Below, in pieces: positions 13,915 to 24,500 of a stretch of DNA of 64,000 nucleotides. The position numbers and the translations under genes are program-made. The stretch is taken from NCBI GenBank assembly GCA_963580455.1, contig OY756970.1, positions 20,336,001 through 20,400,000 of the forward strand, in the 5' to 3' direction. Each line of letters begins with the position of its first letter. Position 1 is the first letter of the stretch. Origin of the DNA: Euonymus europaeus. Lineage: Eukaryota > Streptophyta > Magnoliopsida > Celastrales > Celastraceae. The notes beneath the pieces are model-generated. The model searched no databases. It was given only the letters and a program-made list of their open reading frames with translations, and was not told the origin of the DNA.

Positions 13915-14440
13915 GTGATAATTTATGTGCAGTGAAAACAACAAATATTCTCTCAATATATGTATCCCTCCTCCTCTGAATCTATGAAACAATATTATTT
14001 TCTAAAATACCCCAATTCTAACAATCTATATCTGCAAATAGACAACCAAAAAAAAATCAAAAAACAGAAAACCACAAGAAGATATCGATAAATCCACCAA
14101 ATTACCCGTAATTTGAAGCATTATTGGATCTCTCTAATCTGCTTTATCGGGAAGATCATAATTCGATAAAAAATCGTAGCCATACTCGGATGGAGCCAGC
14201 TTCCCCGGTCATTACTTCTAGGGTTTTTCCTAAAAATAACCTTTTTCAACCATCAAATTATAAATCTAACACCATCTTTTTAAAAATCTCTAAAATAACC
14301 TTTTTGCCATATGAAATGTCTCACATACCCTCAAACACCATTCCCCCAAATCATTTACCAAAATAAAAAAAAAAACTTAAAAAATAGCAAATTAGGTTAG
14401 AAACCTTCACACCTCCTGCTATTTTTTAAGTTTTTTTAGA
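13912..14440. other. Leader and promoter remnant of the ARG1-type gene
   Basis: AT-rich sequence between the ARG1-type start region and the 5'-truncated retrotransposon. It should hold the gene's promoter, but only about 600 bp separate the start codon from the retroelement. No clear TATA box or other gene is visible. Confidence 0.35.
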
Positions 14441-14444
14441 GATT

Positions 14445-15699
14445 ATTTTAGAGATTGATGTCGGTCATGAGCCGAGTTGGAAGGATCCAATCAAGAAATA
14501 CTTGGAGGACGGAAGTTTGCCTAAAGATCGCAACCAAGCGAAAAGCCTCCGAAAAAGAGCAGCTAGGTATACCCTGATCCAGGGAAAGTTGTATCGAAGA
14601 TCTTTCACTCTTCCATATCTGAAATGTCTAGCACCTAGAGATGCGGACTATGCGCTCCGAGAAGTGCATCAGGGGATATGTGGAAGCCACATAGGATCCA
14701 GGACCCTAAGTCACAAGGTGCTGAGATGCGGGTACTATTGGCCTACCGTGATGGAAGATGCTAAGAAGCTCGTACAGAAGTGCGATAAGTGTCAAAGACA
14801 CTCAAATGTGCCGAGAGTACCCTCCTCGGACATTATCCCCATCCAAAATCCATGTCCATTTGCACAATGGGGGATGGATCTCCTTGGACCATTCGTCCAG
14901 ACATCGGGACAGAGGAGAAACCTTATTGTTGCCGTTGATTACTTCACTAAATGGATAGAGGTAGAGCCATTGGCAGCCATTTCAGAACAGAAGGTGATGG
15001 ACTTCATATGGAAAACTATTGTCTGCAGGTATGGCTTGCCACAAGCCCTAGTGGTGGACAATGGAAGACAATTTGTGAGCAGAAAGATGCACAAGTTCTG
15101 CGAAGACCTTAGCATCGACCTAAGGATTACCTCTGTAGCACATCCCCGGGCTAATGGGCAGGCAGAGGTGACAAACCGGACTATCCTTGAAGGACTGAAA
15201 ACAAGGCTAAAAATGAGCTCAACCTGAAGAACTACCTAGTGTGCTGTGGTCATATCGCACTACTCCCCGGACATCAACAGGTGAAACTCCATTCTCCCTC
15301 TCATTCGGGACCGAGGCAGTCATCCCAGTCGAAATTGGAGTCCCGTCATTAAGGGTCACCAACTTCGAGCAATCAACGAATGATGAGTTACTGCTGAATA
15401 ACCTTGATCTCCTAGAAGAGACCAGAGAGAATGCAAGGATCCGGACTGCTGCCTATAAACAGAGAACAACTCAGTATCACAACAGGCGAGTAAAGAAGAG
15501 AAGTTTCTCTGTTGGAGACCTTGTGGTGAGAAAGGTAGCTGCTACAGGAAAACATCCAGGTAAGCTAGGTGAAACTTGGGAGGGACCCTACCTAGTTGTG
15601 AAAATCTTGAAAGAAGGCACATACAAAATCGAAGATCCGAGGAAGCCCGGGGATATGAGACCCTGGAATGTAGATAATCTTCGAAGATACTATGTGTAA
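14445..15699 (+). pseudogene. Retrotransposon integrase, frameshifted
   Basis: The frame enters from about 14445 without a start codon, as part of a polyprotein. It shows an H-H-C-C zinc module (His at 14667 and 14688, Cys at 14781 and 14790). The catalytic core has Asp at 14877 (GMDLLGP), Asp at 15057 (VVDNGRQF) and Glu at 15165 (NGQAEV), matching D,D35E spacing. The frame breaks near 15216-15225. It resumes at 15225 with the C-terminal part (WSYRTTPRTSTGETPF, then the GPY/F-type WEGPYLVVKIL) and stops at 15699. Integrase would insert the cDNA copy into the genome; this one cannot be made whole. Confidence 0.9.
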
Positions 15700-15936
15700 T
15701 GCTTATTGTAACACATGATGTTCCTATTTCTATGTATCTGCTCTTCAATTTTGAACATGCAGGAATGAATAAGACTTCAGGTCTTATTCCCAAAATAAAG
15801 CACATCACAATGCATGAGAAGGCTTTGACCTGGACAACATGCAAAACTTAGCCAAAAAATTGGTTCAGTATCAATGCCACACCGACCAACGTCACAAGAT
15901 GACAAGGCAAAATCAAATTTCCCAGAAGAGGAAACG

Positions 15937-16340
15937 AAGATATAATAAACCTGGTCGGCTTACCGACCAGGATAACTCCCGAAGAGGAAACGAAGACACT
16001 ATCAACCTGGTCGGTCTACACAACAATGAAGACTTCACCCTAATAAACAGGGTACAAACGCCACAGTCGGTCTACCGACCAATATGGCATTAAAGACATT
16101 CCTAAAAGGAAAAAAGATCTTCAAAGATCAACGCCACAGTCGGCCTACCGACGAAGATGGCATTCCAGAATTCCTAAAAGGAATAAAAAGATTTCATGAA
16201 AGCAAAGACACAAAGACCCTGGGAGGCCTACCGACCAGGGAAGTACACTCACCCTTTGAAATACTTAAGGAAAATTTGAGACTTAAAAGTCCAAAAAATG
16301 CAAGAAGGCTGGTCGCTTACCGACCACAAAAGCATAATGA
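15937..16340. repeat. Palindromic GGTCGG/CCGACC repeats in the retrotransposon spacer
   Basis: Five or more copies of a short inverted repeat (GGTCGG, a few bases, CCGACC) are spread through the spacer between integrase and the antisense gene. Each could fold as a hairpin. Around two of them a block of about 60 bases (TGGCATT, ATTCCTAAAAGGAA, then AAGAT) is also duplicated. The role is unknown. Confidence 0.7.
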
Positions 16341-16483
16341 CAATCAAATATGAACAAAAATATACGAGTATATAATATGCATTTCCGAGCAGTTATGAAT
16401 TCTGATTTCATTGAAATTCAAACAGGTTCATTACAAGTTAAGTTAAGAGCAAAAGAGGCTACTAAGCCCATACAAGAGAAGGC

Positions 16484-18746
16484 CTAAGAATCTAAGGCAG
16501 GAACTCCAGAGCCAGACTCCTCGGCAGTAGGCACATTGGCTAGAAATGCTGGAGGTGTCTCCTCGGTTGTCTCCGCAACTGGTCGAGGAGCTTGGTTTAG
16601 TGCTTCCTGGTCAGCTCCCAAGCTCTCCTCTTCCACTACTTCAACCTCCTCATCAGAGATCTCCTCCTCAGAAAAGTTCATCTCGCCAAGCCCTCTCTTC
16701 CTCCTCTGCTCAGCCTTCCTGAAGGCTTCTAGGATCTCCTCCTTGGACTCCTCAAGATGATCCCTTCCCATGAGAGAAGGGCACAATGGAGTAAGGATGG
16801 AAGAGTCCAGACCAGCTTTGACGAGCAGCTTCCTGGACTCCTTGACACCTCCTCGGAAGCCATAGAAGCCTTCCTCCCTAAGAGCAGCCTTGAAGTCCTC
16901 AGAATCCTTGAACTTCTGGATTATCTGCTGCTCGGCGTCACCGAGGAGTCGCTGGTAGGTCTCCTCAGCATTCTTCAGTTTGCGTTCCAAGGAGACCACC
17001 CTCTCCTTCATCTCTTTGCGTTGTCGAGCAGCTTTCTCCATCTGAACCGAGAAGGACTGCTGCATCTCCTCCATCTCTGCCTTCTTCAGGTTGAGCTCAT
17101 TTTTAGCTTTGGCAGCCCGCTCCACGGAAGCATCAGCCCTATCTCTTTGAACGGTTTCCTCATAGGCAAACCGAGCAATGCTGGAGGGAAGGGCAGAGAG
17201 GTGCACATCAGTCTGTAACAAATAAGAAGAGAGCGTTAGTCGGTAAAAGAAAAGGGAAAGAATAAACCGAGCTCCTGAGAGAAGAAAGTACCTGCATGAA
17301 GAGCGAATTCATCTCGGTCAGATGCTCCATGGCAGTCAGAGAAGACACTCTGTCGTAATCTGCAGGCGTAGGCAAGTGCTTCAGCATCTCGGTAGCCACT
17401 CTTGGGTTGACTACCTTGTCAGTCTTGCTGACATCCCATTCTGGTGCATGTCGAGCAGAATCCTCCTCGGCAATGGGTCCCAGAGGAGGATCATTCACCT
17501 GCTGAGGGATCTGATAAGGAACTGACCGAGGAGTCCCTTGCCGAGGGGAATGAGCAATTCGAGTTACCGTAGTAACCGAGGTGGTAGCTCCAGTGAGGGC
17601 AATCTCAGATGCCACAGTCTCCCCTGTGGCCCCCACACGTGGCCTCTTAGGGTCTTTACCCTTATTACTTTTCTTCCTCTTCTGTTGTCGAGGAGCAGGG
17701 GCAGCGTTCATCGCCATGTACTCAGAAAGGTCGGCCATATCTGCAAAGCATGACCACAAGTCAAGTGAATACCGATCAGTAATGATAGATAAAATAGTTG
17801 AAAAATCAAAAATATGCAAACCTTGCCGAGATCTGTAACCAAAATTAGACACCGAGAAGTCCTGTGGGCTGAACTTCATGTCGGTATCAGCCCCAATGAC
17901 AAGGAGCTCCTTCCAGGATTCATACAATTTCAACTCATCGCCCTTCAACTGCGGAGGACGGTTGAACTAATCGGTAAGTGGTACCGACCAGGTTGTTCGG
18001 AAAGGAAGTTCCTCTCCTTCAGGAAGAGGAACCCTTATAAAAATGTATGAATTTTTCCATCTCTTGATGGACTGGTTGTACAGAGGAATCTTAAGCCCTG
18101 GCTTGAGTTTTAAATAAAAGAGGCCAGGTGAGTTCGGTAAATGACACAGAAGAGCAAGATGTTGAATGACCGAGGAAGAGATACCGAGATGGTATCTGTG
18201 AGAAAGACAAACAATGTTGGCCAGAAAGTGCCAAGAGTTCGGTGCCAGAATGGCGGGAGAGAGATTGAACCGACGAAGAAGGCTAGTTTTGGCTGGTGGG
18301 AAGGGGATCCTAGCACCTGCTTGGAGTGACCGAAGTGAGATACCAAACTCACCTCTCCTAGGTCGAAAAGGAGACTCACCCTCACCCACACGTCGGTATG
18401 AAAAGGGCAGACCACACTTGGCCACTACCTCGTCAATATAGCTGTTGGATAGGTCACAGGAAAGGTAGGTCGGTTCAGGGATGCTGTCATCGGTACCTCC
18501 ACCCCTCTCATTAGGAGGAGGTAGGTCATGGGGGGCATACTCTATAGGATGTTCTACCGAGAAAGAATTTCGTCTTGCTAAGGGAGGATTGGTTTGAGTT
18601 ATAACCACCCCATCGGTAGAGGTAGTTGCTCGGTCACTACCAGAGGTAGAAGTTGAGAGGCCAGATATAGAATAAGTACTTAAAACTAGAAGAAGACATG
18701 GCTTACCTAGAAGATTGCTCGGTATGTCAGAAATTTGAGAATTCAC
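16484..18746 (-). pseudogene. Antisense spliced accessory gene of the Tat element (putative gypsy-type transposon protein)
   Basis: This runs against the element's own transcript. Three exons fit: 18746-17824, 17739-17292 and about 17216-16484, with GT-AG introns (donors after AGATCTCGGCAAG and CATGCAG). The first exon encodes a domain with LLRRFNLSPAILAPNSW and LANIVCLSHRY, resembling the Pfam family Putative gypsy type transposon (PF04195). The middle is basic (QQKRKKSNKGKDPKRPRV, a likely nuclear localisation signal). The last exon is a long coiled coil followed by an acidic tail. One in-frame TAG at about 17967 interrupts exon 1, and a strong extra donor (GTAAGC) near 18708 hints at another intron. 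The function of such proteins is not known. Confidence 0.75.
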
Positions 18747-19003
18747 TATGGATCAGTATGAAACTTGCTCGGTATGTGCAACTGCTCGGTAATCGCTCTC
18801 AAATCTTATGAAAGATGTGGAATGACGAGGTCCCTGAGTCCTTTTATAGCAAAAGGCTAACCTCAGATCAACGACCAGAAACAGATGGCCAATGAGCCAC
18901 GCAGTAAATGGACCGTTGATCTAAAAGGTCTGAGCTGTCATCTCCCTATTTATGGAAGAACATAATTACTCCTCTCATCGATCTGCGCAGAGCGACGCCT
19001 CGA

Positions 19004-19023
19004 TAAGGGAGTTGGGGGGCAAC
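19004..19023 (+). other. Polypurine tract
   Basis: The purine-rich run AAGGGAGTTGGGGGGCAA lies directly before the LTR start TGATATT, where plus-strand DNA synthesis of an LTR retrotransposon is primed. Confidence 0.7.
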
Positions 19024-19586
19024 TGATATTACAAAAATACCCCCACCAATGGTGCTCCACCACGTCATATGTGGACCAAGACTCCTCATGCTTACCAGGC
19101 AGTCTCCTCGGTAAGAGTGCACCAGCTGGACCTACCAAGGTGAAAACCAGCTGGATGTGGTCCACAATCATAATGGAAAGACCCACTTCAACAGTGGTCT
19201 CCAGCCCTATATAAGGCTCAGCAAGTCAGGTATTATCCAACTTAACCACAATTTGAGTACTGATTAATTGAGAGCTTTAGTCTGAGAAGCTCACCTGATT
19301 GGATATCTACTGACTTGAGCGTCGGAGCGCCAACGCCAGAGGACACCCTCTGGTGCGGCCTTTAGCTCATCTTTGTTTGTTGTGCTCAGCTCTCAGACTG
19401 TTTAGCTGATCAACCTGGACAGCCCTACCTGCCTGGTCGGTAAGTTACCTGCTAGGCAACTTAACTGGTCAACCAAGACTGTCTGGCTCGGCTGATTGGC
19501 TTCCTGGAAGGATCTTCGTCTGTGCATTACTGCAGGTCTGACCCACTGAACGTCTTCTCGGTAGTGACACCTTTTTGACGTCATCA
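19024..19586 (+). repeat. 3' LTR of the Tat element
   Basis: The LTR starts TGATATTACAAAAATACC and ends near TGACGTCATCA. It has a TATA box (TATATAA, 19208-19214) and, downstream, GAGCGTCGGAGCGCC, a sequence type common in plant gypsy LTRs. The last bases include the palindrome TGACGTCA at 19576-19583, a consensus bZIP (CRE/as-1-like) site. No second LTR is present for comparison, so insertion age cannot be judged. Confidence 0.8.
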
Positions 19587-20080
19587 ACGCCTATTCTTGT
19601 TCATTCATTTCTTCATTGTTCTTCAGTATGTTCAATTTAGTCAATATGTGTGTGTATATGTTGAGAGTTGTTTGTAGGTTTGTACAATGTTGAAAACACG
19701 TGTCATTAGACGTCAAACAGGCAATGTGTTTGAAGTGGACGATGATTTGGCGGTTGACAATGGCGAGAGCTGTGTGGAGAGTGACGGCGATGAAGGTAAG
19801 ATTTGACAACATTGCGGAGGAGATAGATGATAATAATTTTTTTAACGGTACACTGATATTAGGGTTGAAGGTGATCAGAATGTGATAGGGATGAGTGATG
19901 AGTTGTTGTGCTTAGGGCTAAATGATGCAGGTGTCTTTATGCTTTGAATTGTAATGTTTGAATTCTTTGTTTTGGATTGTAATTTTTTGAATTCTTTGTT
20001 TTGTAATACCTTCGAATGTGCCAAATGCGCGTCACGTGAGATTTTTTGGGTGATAAACCAATTTCAAGGGCAAAAAGAGC
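19587..20080. other. Gene-free stretch right of the retrotransposon
   Basis: A short acidic reading frame starts at 19687 (about 39 codons), but I do not recognise it. Two near-copies of TTTGAATTCTTTGTTTTG follow at about 19957-20005. This could be the remains of another transposon. Confidence 0.3.
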
Positions 20081-20093
20081 TACCTGATAATAA

Positions 20094-20462
20094 TTGAGAG
20101 ACAATTTTAAAAGTAAAAATAATTTATGAACAAAAATGAAACAAGGACATAATTGAGCAACGAAATATATATTTTGCCTTAAAAAAACTCTGGTCAAAAT
20201 TTTTCGTTTGTTACCATTTATTTTCTTCTTCTTTTTAAATTGTTTTTATTCAAAAAGAATAAGTAAAAATAATTGAGAGATGATTTTAAAAGTAAAAATA
20301 ATAATTGAGAGACGATTTTAAAAGTAAAAATAATTTAGGAACAAAAATGAAACAGGGATATAATTGAGCAACGAAATATATATTTTGCCTTAAAAAACTC
20401 TAGTCAAAATTTTTCGTTTGTTACCATTTATTTTCTTCTTCTTTTTAAATTGTTTTTATTCA
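20094..20462. repeat. Tandem duplication of about 210 bp
   Basis: Units start at 20094 and 20304 with TTGAGAGAC and share long nearly identical blocks, including AACGAAATATATATTTTGCC and TTTTCGTTTGTTACCATTTA. The sequence is AT-rich and non-coding. Confidence 0.85.
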
Positions 20463-20589
20463 ATTTTAATATCTACTAATCACAATGTTTGTTAATTTTA
20501 GTATCTGAGAAAAACAATATTTTTTTGACAATCAATACAGTTACTTCACGAAAACACATTTTCGAATACAATTTTTCTCATTCTCATTA

Positions 20590-21060
20590 ATCAAGTCATT
20601 AAAATTTTATTTATCATATTTTTCTCACTAAAATGAATATTGGGTTTCACCTCTATTATCCAAAAGTCATCCACATTGACAAAACAAATCTTTCAATACA
20701 ACCAAATAAATAAAGACACATATTCTCATACATTATCTCCGCAATGTTGAATTTTGATGGGTCAGCAAAATTGTATTGAAATATGTGTTTTGATGATGTA
20801 ACTGTAATTGAGATCATCCACATTGGCAAAACAAATCTTTCAATACAACCAAATAAATAAAGACACGTATTCTCATGCATTATCTTCGCAATGTTGAATT
20901 TTGATGGGTCAGCAAAATTGTATTGAAATATGTGTTTTGATGATGTAACTGTAATTGAGATGCGTATTTTACTGATGTGACTGTATTGACAAATATATTT
21001 TGCTGATGTGGCTTGACTTTTTGATAATATAAATGAAATCCAATATTAGTTTTAGCGAGA
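20590..21060. repeat. Degenerate MITE sequence with an internal tandem duplication of about 147 bp
   Basis: Two units (about 20668-20813 and 20814-20961) are almost identical. Each contains an inverted pair (ATCTTTCAATACAA and TTGTATTGAAATATG) resembling the interior of the MITE family at 5.8-6.1 and 33.9-34.2 kb. A MITE probably decayed and then duplicated in tandem. Confidence 0.7.
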
Positions 21061-21540
21061 AAAATAATGAAGGAATGAAATGTTAGTGGTTTGACTAATA
21101 TAAAATGAAAACAATTGTATTGATAAATATATTTTTTATGATATGATTATATTGAAAGTCGTCTTTTGTCTTTGTATAATAATTGAGTTGAGATTCATTT
21201 GAAAAGTAAATGGTGATATTAATTTTGTATCATTATAATTGCCTTCCATCAAGCGTAATGTTATGTTTGGATGGGCCATGTGTGGTGCCTATGGCCCGGG
21301 GTTTGAGCTTTCAGCTTGCTTCTTTCATGAATGAAGTTCCAGGCATTTACCTGGGTTTTTTTTTATAAAAAAAGGTGGACCCTATATTTATATTTTATAA
21401 TCAACAATTATTTTCATATGTTAATAATTTACCATATTTATTATTTAGAGATTTCTAGCAATATTTTGAAAAATAAAAATCCGCTGTATATAGATCAGTC
21501 TCTTATTAACACTTCACATAATATTTTCGCAAACTAAAAA

Positions 21541-24500
21541 ATGGCCGCGCACAATCTCGCGGTAATTCTGAAGAACCCCCTAAACGACTCAGAATTTCTC
21601 CTCACGAAACAAACCCCTCCCGCCAAATTTGGGGAGGAAGAGTACGACTCATACGTGGATTCCGATCTCTGGGACTTGCCGTCGACGCAACTACAGTCTT
21701 TGGAAGGAGAATCTGAGTCCGAGATCGTCTTCGAAGCCCTGGAGTTGTGCCCACAGAAGATCAATTTGAAGAAGTTCAACATTGAATTGGCTCTGAATCG
21801 GGTATTTATGAGTTTTAATGAGCGTTGGATAAAGTGTACTTTGGTTAGTTTTGGTATTTCGAACGATTGATAGGAGATATGAGGATCAATGGTTTTGGTA
21901 GGTCTTAGGGCATGCAGGGTTGGGAGCTGGTGATGCGGGAGAGTGGAGGTTTTGGAAATATATGGAGGAAGCTGAGTTTGGACCTGGATTGCCAGTTAAT
22001 ACAATATTTATAATGGGCAAGTTGGTCTCTGCAGATCAAAATTTACCAGGTATATAGGTTATACAATTTGAATAGTGTTGTTATTACGAGTGGAATGGAT
22101 ATTAGCCTATTAGGTTTAAGTAGAGGGGTTTTGTGCGAGATTTGTATGCTAACTTTTTAAATATATCCATGGCTCTGTCACTGAAACTTAAAAACCTAGT
22201 TACCTTATTGGTGATGCTGTGTCATTCCTAGTTTCCTACTGTGATTTGGCATTTTTAAGTGCATAAGTGCATTAAAGCGATAATTTAATGAATATGTGGA
22301 TTGGTGATCGTAGATGAGATGCTACGCTGTAGACTTGTACTGGTATCGGCAGAATATAATCAGTCATTTATAAAGAAAATTATTATAATATCACGTGCAA
22401 TCTAAGTCAATTTTTGATATTCCATTGTGCTAGTTCACTGATAAAAAGTTCTCACTCTTTCAATACAAAATTCGCGATCAGATCTCGCACACTTGAATCT
22501 CAATATTCTGTTAGTGGGATGTGACTAACGGTGGACATGCACAATTATATACACAGAACAATGTAAGTTGATGTCTATCTGGAGTTGTCAAACTTTGCTT
22601 CTGGATGTGAAAACAAATAACAGTCGCATTGGACTTCTGGTTGTTGTTGGTCTTGTAAGTGATTTGACGCAATCCACAACGTGGAAAGTCCCATCCTCGT
22701 TGCAGTACCAGGTTTGTTTTTTGGACTGCACATGTCTGAAGCATAGAAAATATAATGCACTAGGACTTGGTTTGATTTTTTTTAATCAGTTCTTCTCTTG
22801 TTTACCAACACTTTCACTATAAATCTCCCCTTCTTTGGCCCTTTGGTACTAAACGATGAAAAAATATTTCTTTATTCCTTACTTATTTCTCTTGGCGCTT
22901 CTTTTTGAAGGAAGAATTACAAAACATGAAATGTATTTGTTTGCCATATTATTTAACAGATCGACAATTCAATCGTGAAAACAGCCTTTTTATAGTTAAG
23001 TGGTGTGGAGTGCCTCGGTTTTTACATAAGATTGCCCAAAGGGGAAAATAAAACTGGTGGGTGTTTGAGAGGAAATGAATAAATTGAAACTGCTTCAACT
23101 TTTTCGATCATAAGTAAGGGTTTCTCAAATAATTTCATAATGTCTTATGGATGTTATTAGAAATCCTATATTGCATCTTGTGATCTTGTCAAATGCTATG
23201 TCTTTGCTGTATTAGAATTTAGAAGAACTGATGTTTCTTTTCGTTTACTTTGCATCATGCAAATTTGTATATTGCTGAAGTATCATTTGTTCACTTTTGT
23301 AGGAGTACCCTCCAGGCATTGTACTTGTACCTTTGCACAGTAGGACGGCAAAGCCCTTTCATACGACAAACTTAATTGTATTTGCACGTGAGAATGCTTC
23401 AGATGAATGTGGAGGCAGTGGTTTTGTTACTTATGGGGATGCATTGATAGTGGACCCAGGATGCCATCCACAATCCCCTGGAGAGGTATGCAATACCTGT
23501 CTGTCATATTGACTATAGCGTTAATGGGGCTTTAAAAGTAATTTTTGCCCCCAAATCTTCTTTCTCTGACATCGAAACAAAGGTCACCCTTTTAAAGACC
23601 TTGCAGGGCAATGATTCGTTGAATTCCATGGCTGTATTTTCGTCACCTGTGCAGCAATTTGTTTAACAGAACAAATCTGTTCTTGTTTTCTGTTGTGAAA
23701 ACAAACACTGCAGGATTGTTATCTACTGTTGAGATCATACTTTGGATTTTTGAGTTGTATATTTGATAGTTCCTTGATCGTAACTATGTTCCATGTTGAA
23801 AAAGGACTCTAAATGCAAGAATATGCAGTATGTCCGATGCGTGACATCGAGAGAGTACACAAACTGGCTTATTATTTCAGCCTGGCATCCTCTTAGAATT
23901 TTGATTAGATGCAAGACAACTATTTCTTGTCACCACTCAAAATGAACAGATAATTTTTGACTTTTGTGCCTTCAATCGATTTGTTTGACATAATTTTGAC
24001 CTTACGATATGAAAAGGCATAAATTGGTCATGGCTCTTCCAAGTACTTTAGTGTCAAGTGATGGTAAAGGTAAAAAGGTAACCAACTATGTCATAAGTCT
24101 CCCGTTGGGGGGGGAGGGGGGCGTCGGAGATAGACATGATGTACGTGGACCTTGTCTCACATAATATGTGGAGAGGTTGTTTCCACGAATTAAACTTGTG
24201 GCATCTAGGTTGCATCCCGAAACTTGTAACATTGCTCCATTTGTTTGCCTATAGGTGATGGCATAGCCAAATAATCAAATAAACTAGAGCTTGGTAAAAT
24301 AAGATGAAACTCAGGGGGTGCTACTTTACAAGTCTACCCATGACAAATTGGTTTTTACACATGAATGCTGTATGGATGTGTATACACTTGTAAAAGTACG
24401 TTACTTTATATCCGTGATGTCTGTTAACCGCAAAGAGTGCTTTAATTACTATGTTGTGGTTCTGGCTTGTTTGTGGGGACTCATGATTCAGACTTGATTG

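Larger units (their letters stand above)
14445..19586 (+). mobile_element. 5'-truncated Tat-lineage Ty3/gypsy LTR retrotransposon
   Basis: From left to right this fragment has the end of pol (integrase), a spacer with short palindromic repeats, an antisense accessory gene, a polypurine tract and one LTR. Gag, protease, reverse transcriptase and the 5' LTR are missing, so the element is cut off near 14445. Accessory frames between integrase and 3' LTR, often antisense, are a known trait of Tat-lineage elements such as Grande and Retand. The integrase frameshift and the stop in the accessory gene show that this copy is dead. Confidence 0.85.

Noticed and set aside
13412..13992. Minus-strand frames around ARG1 exon 1
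   Set aside because: They read the exon in the wrong frame and run into the CT tract (RERERE), so they are chance frames.
16536..17218. Plus-strand frames of 74 and 153 codons
   Set aside because: They are the mirror of the antisense coiled-coil exon, whose repeated codons keep other frames open.
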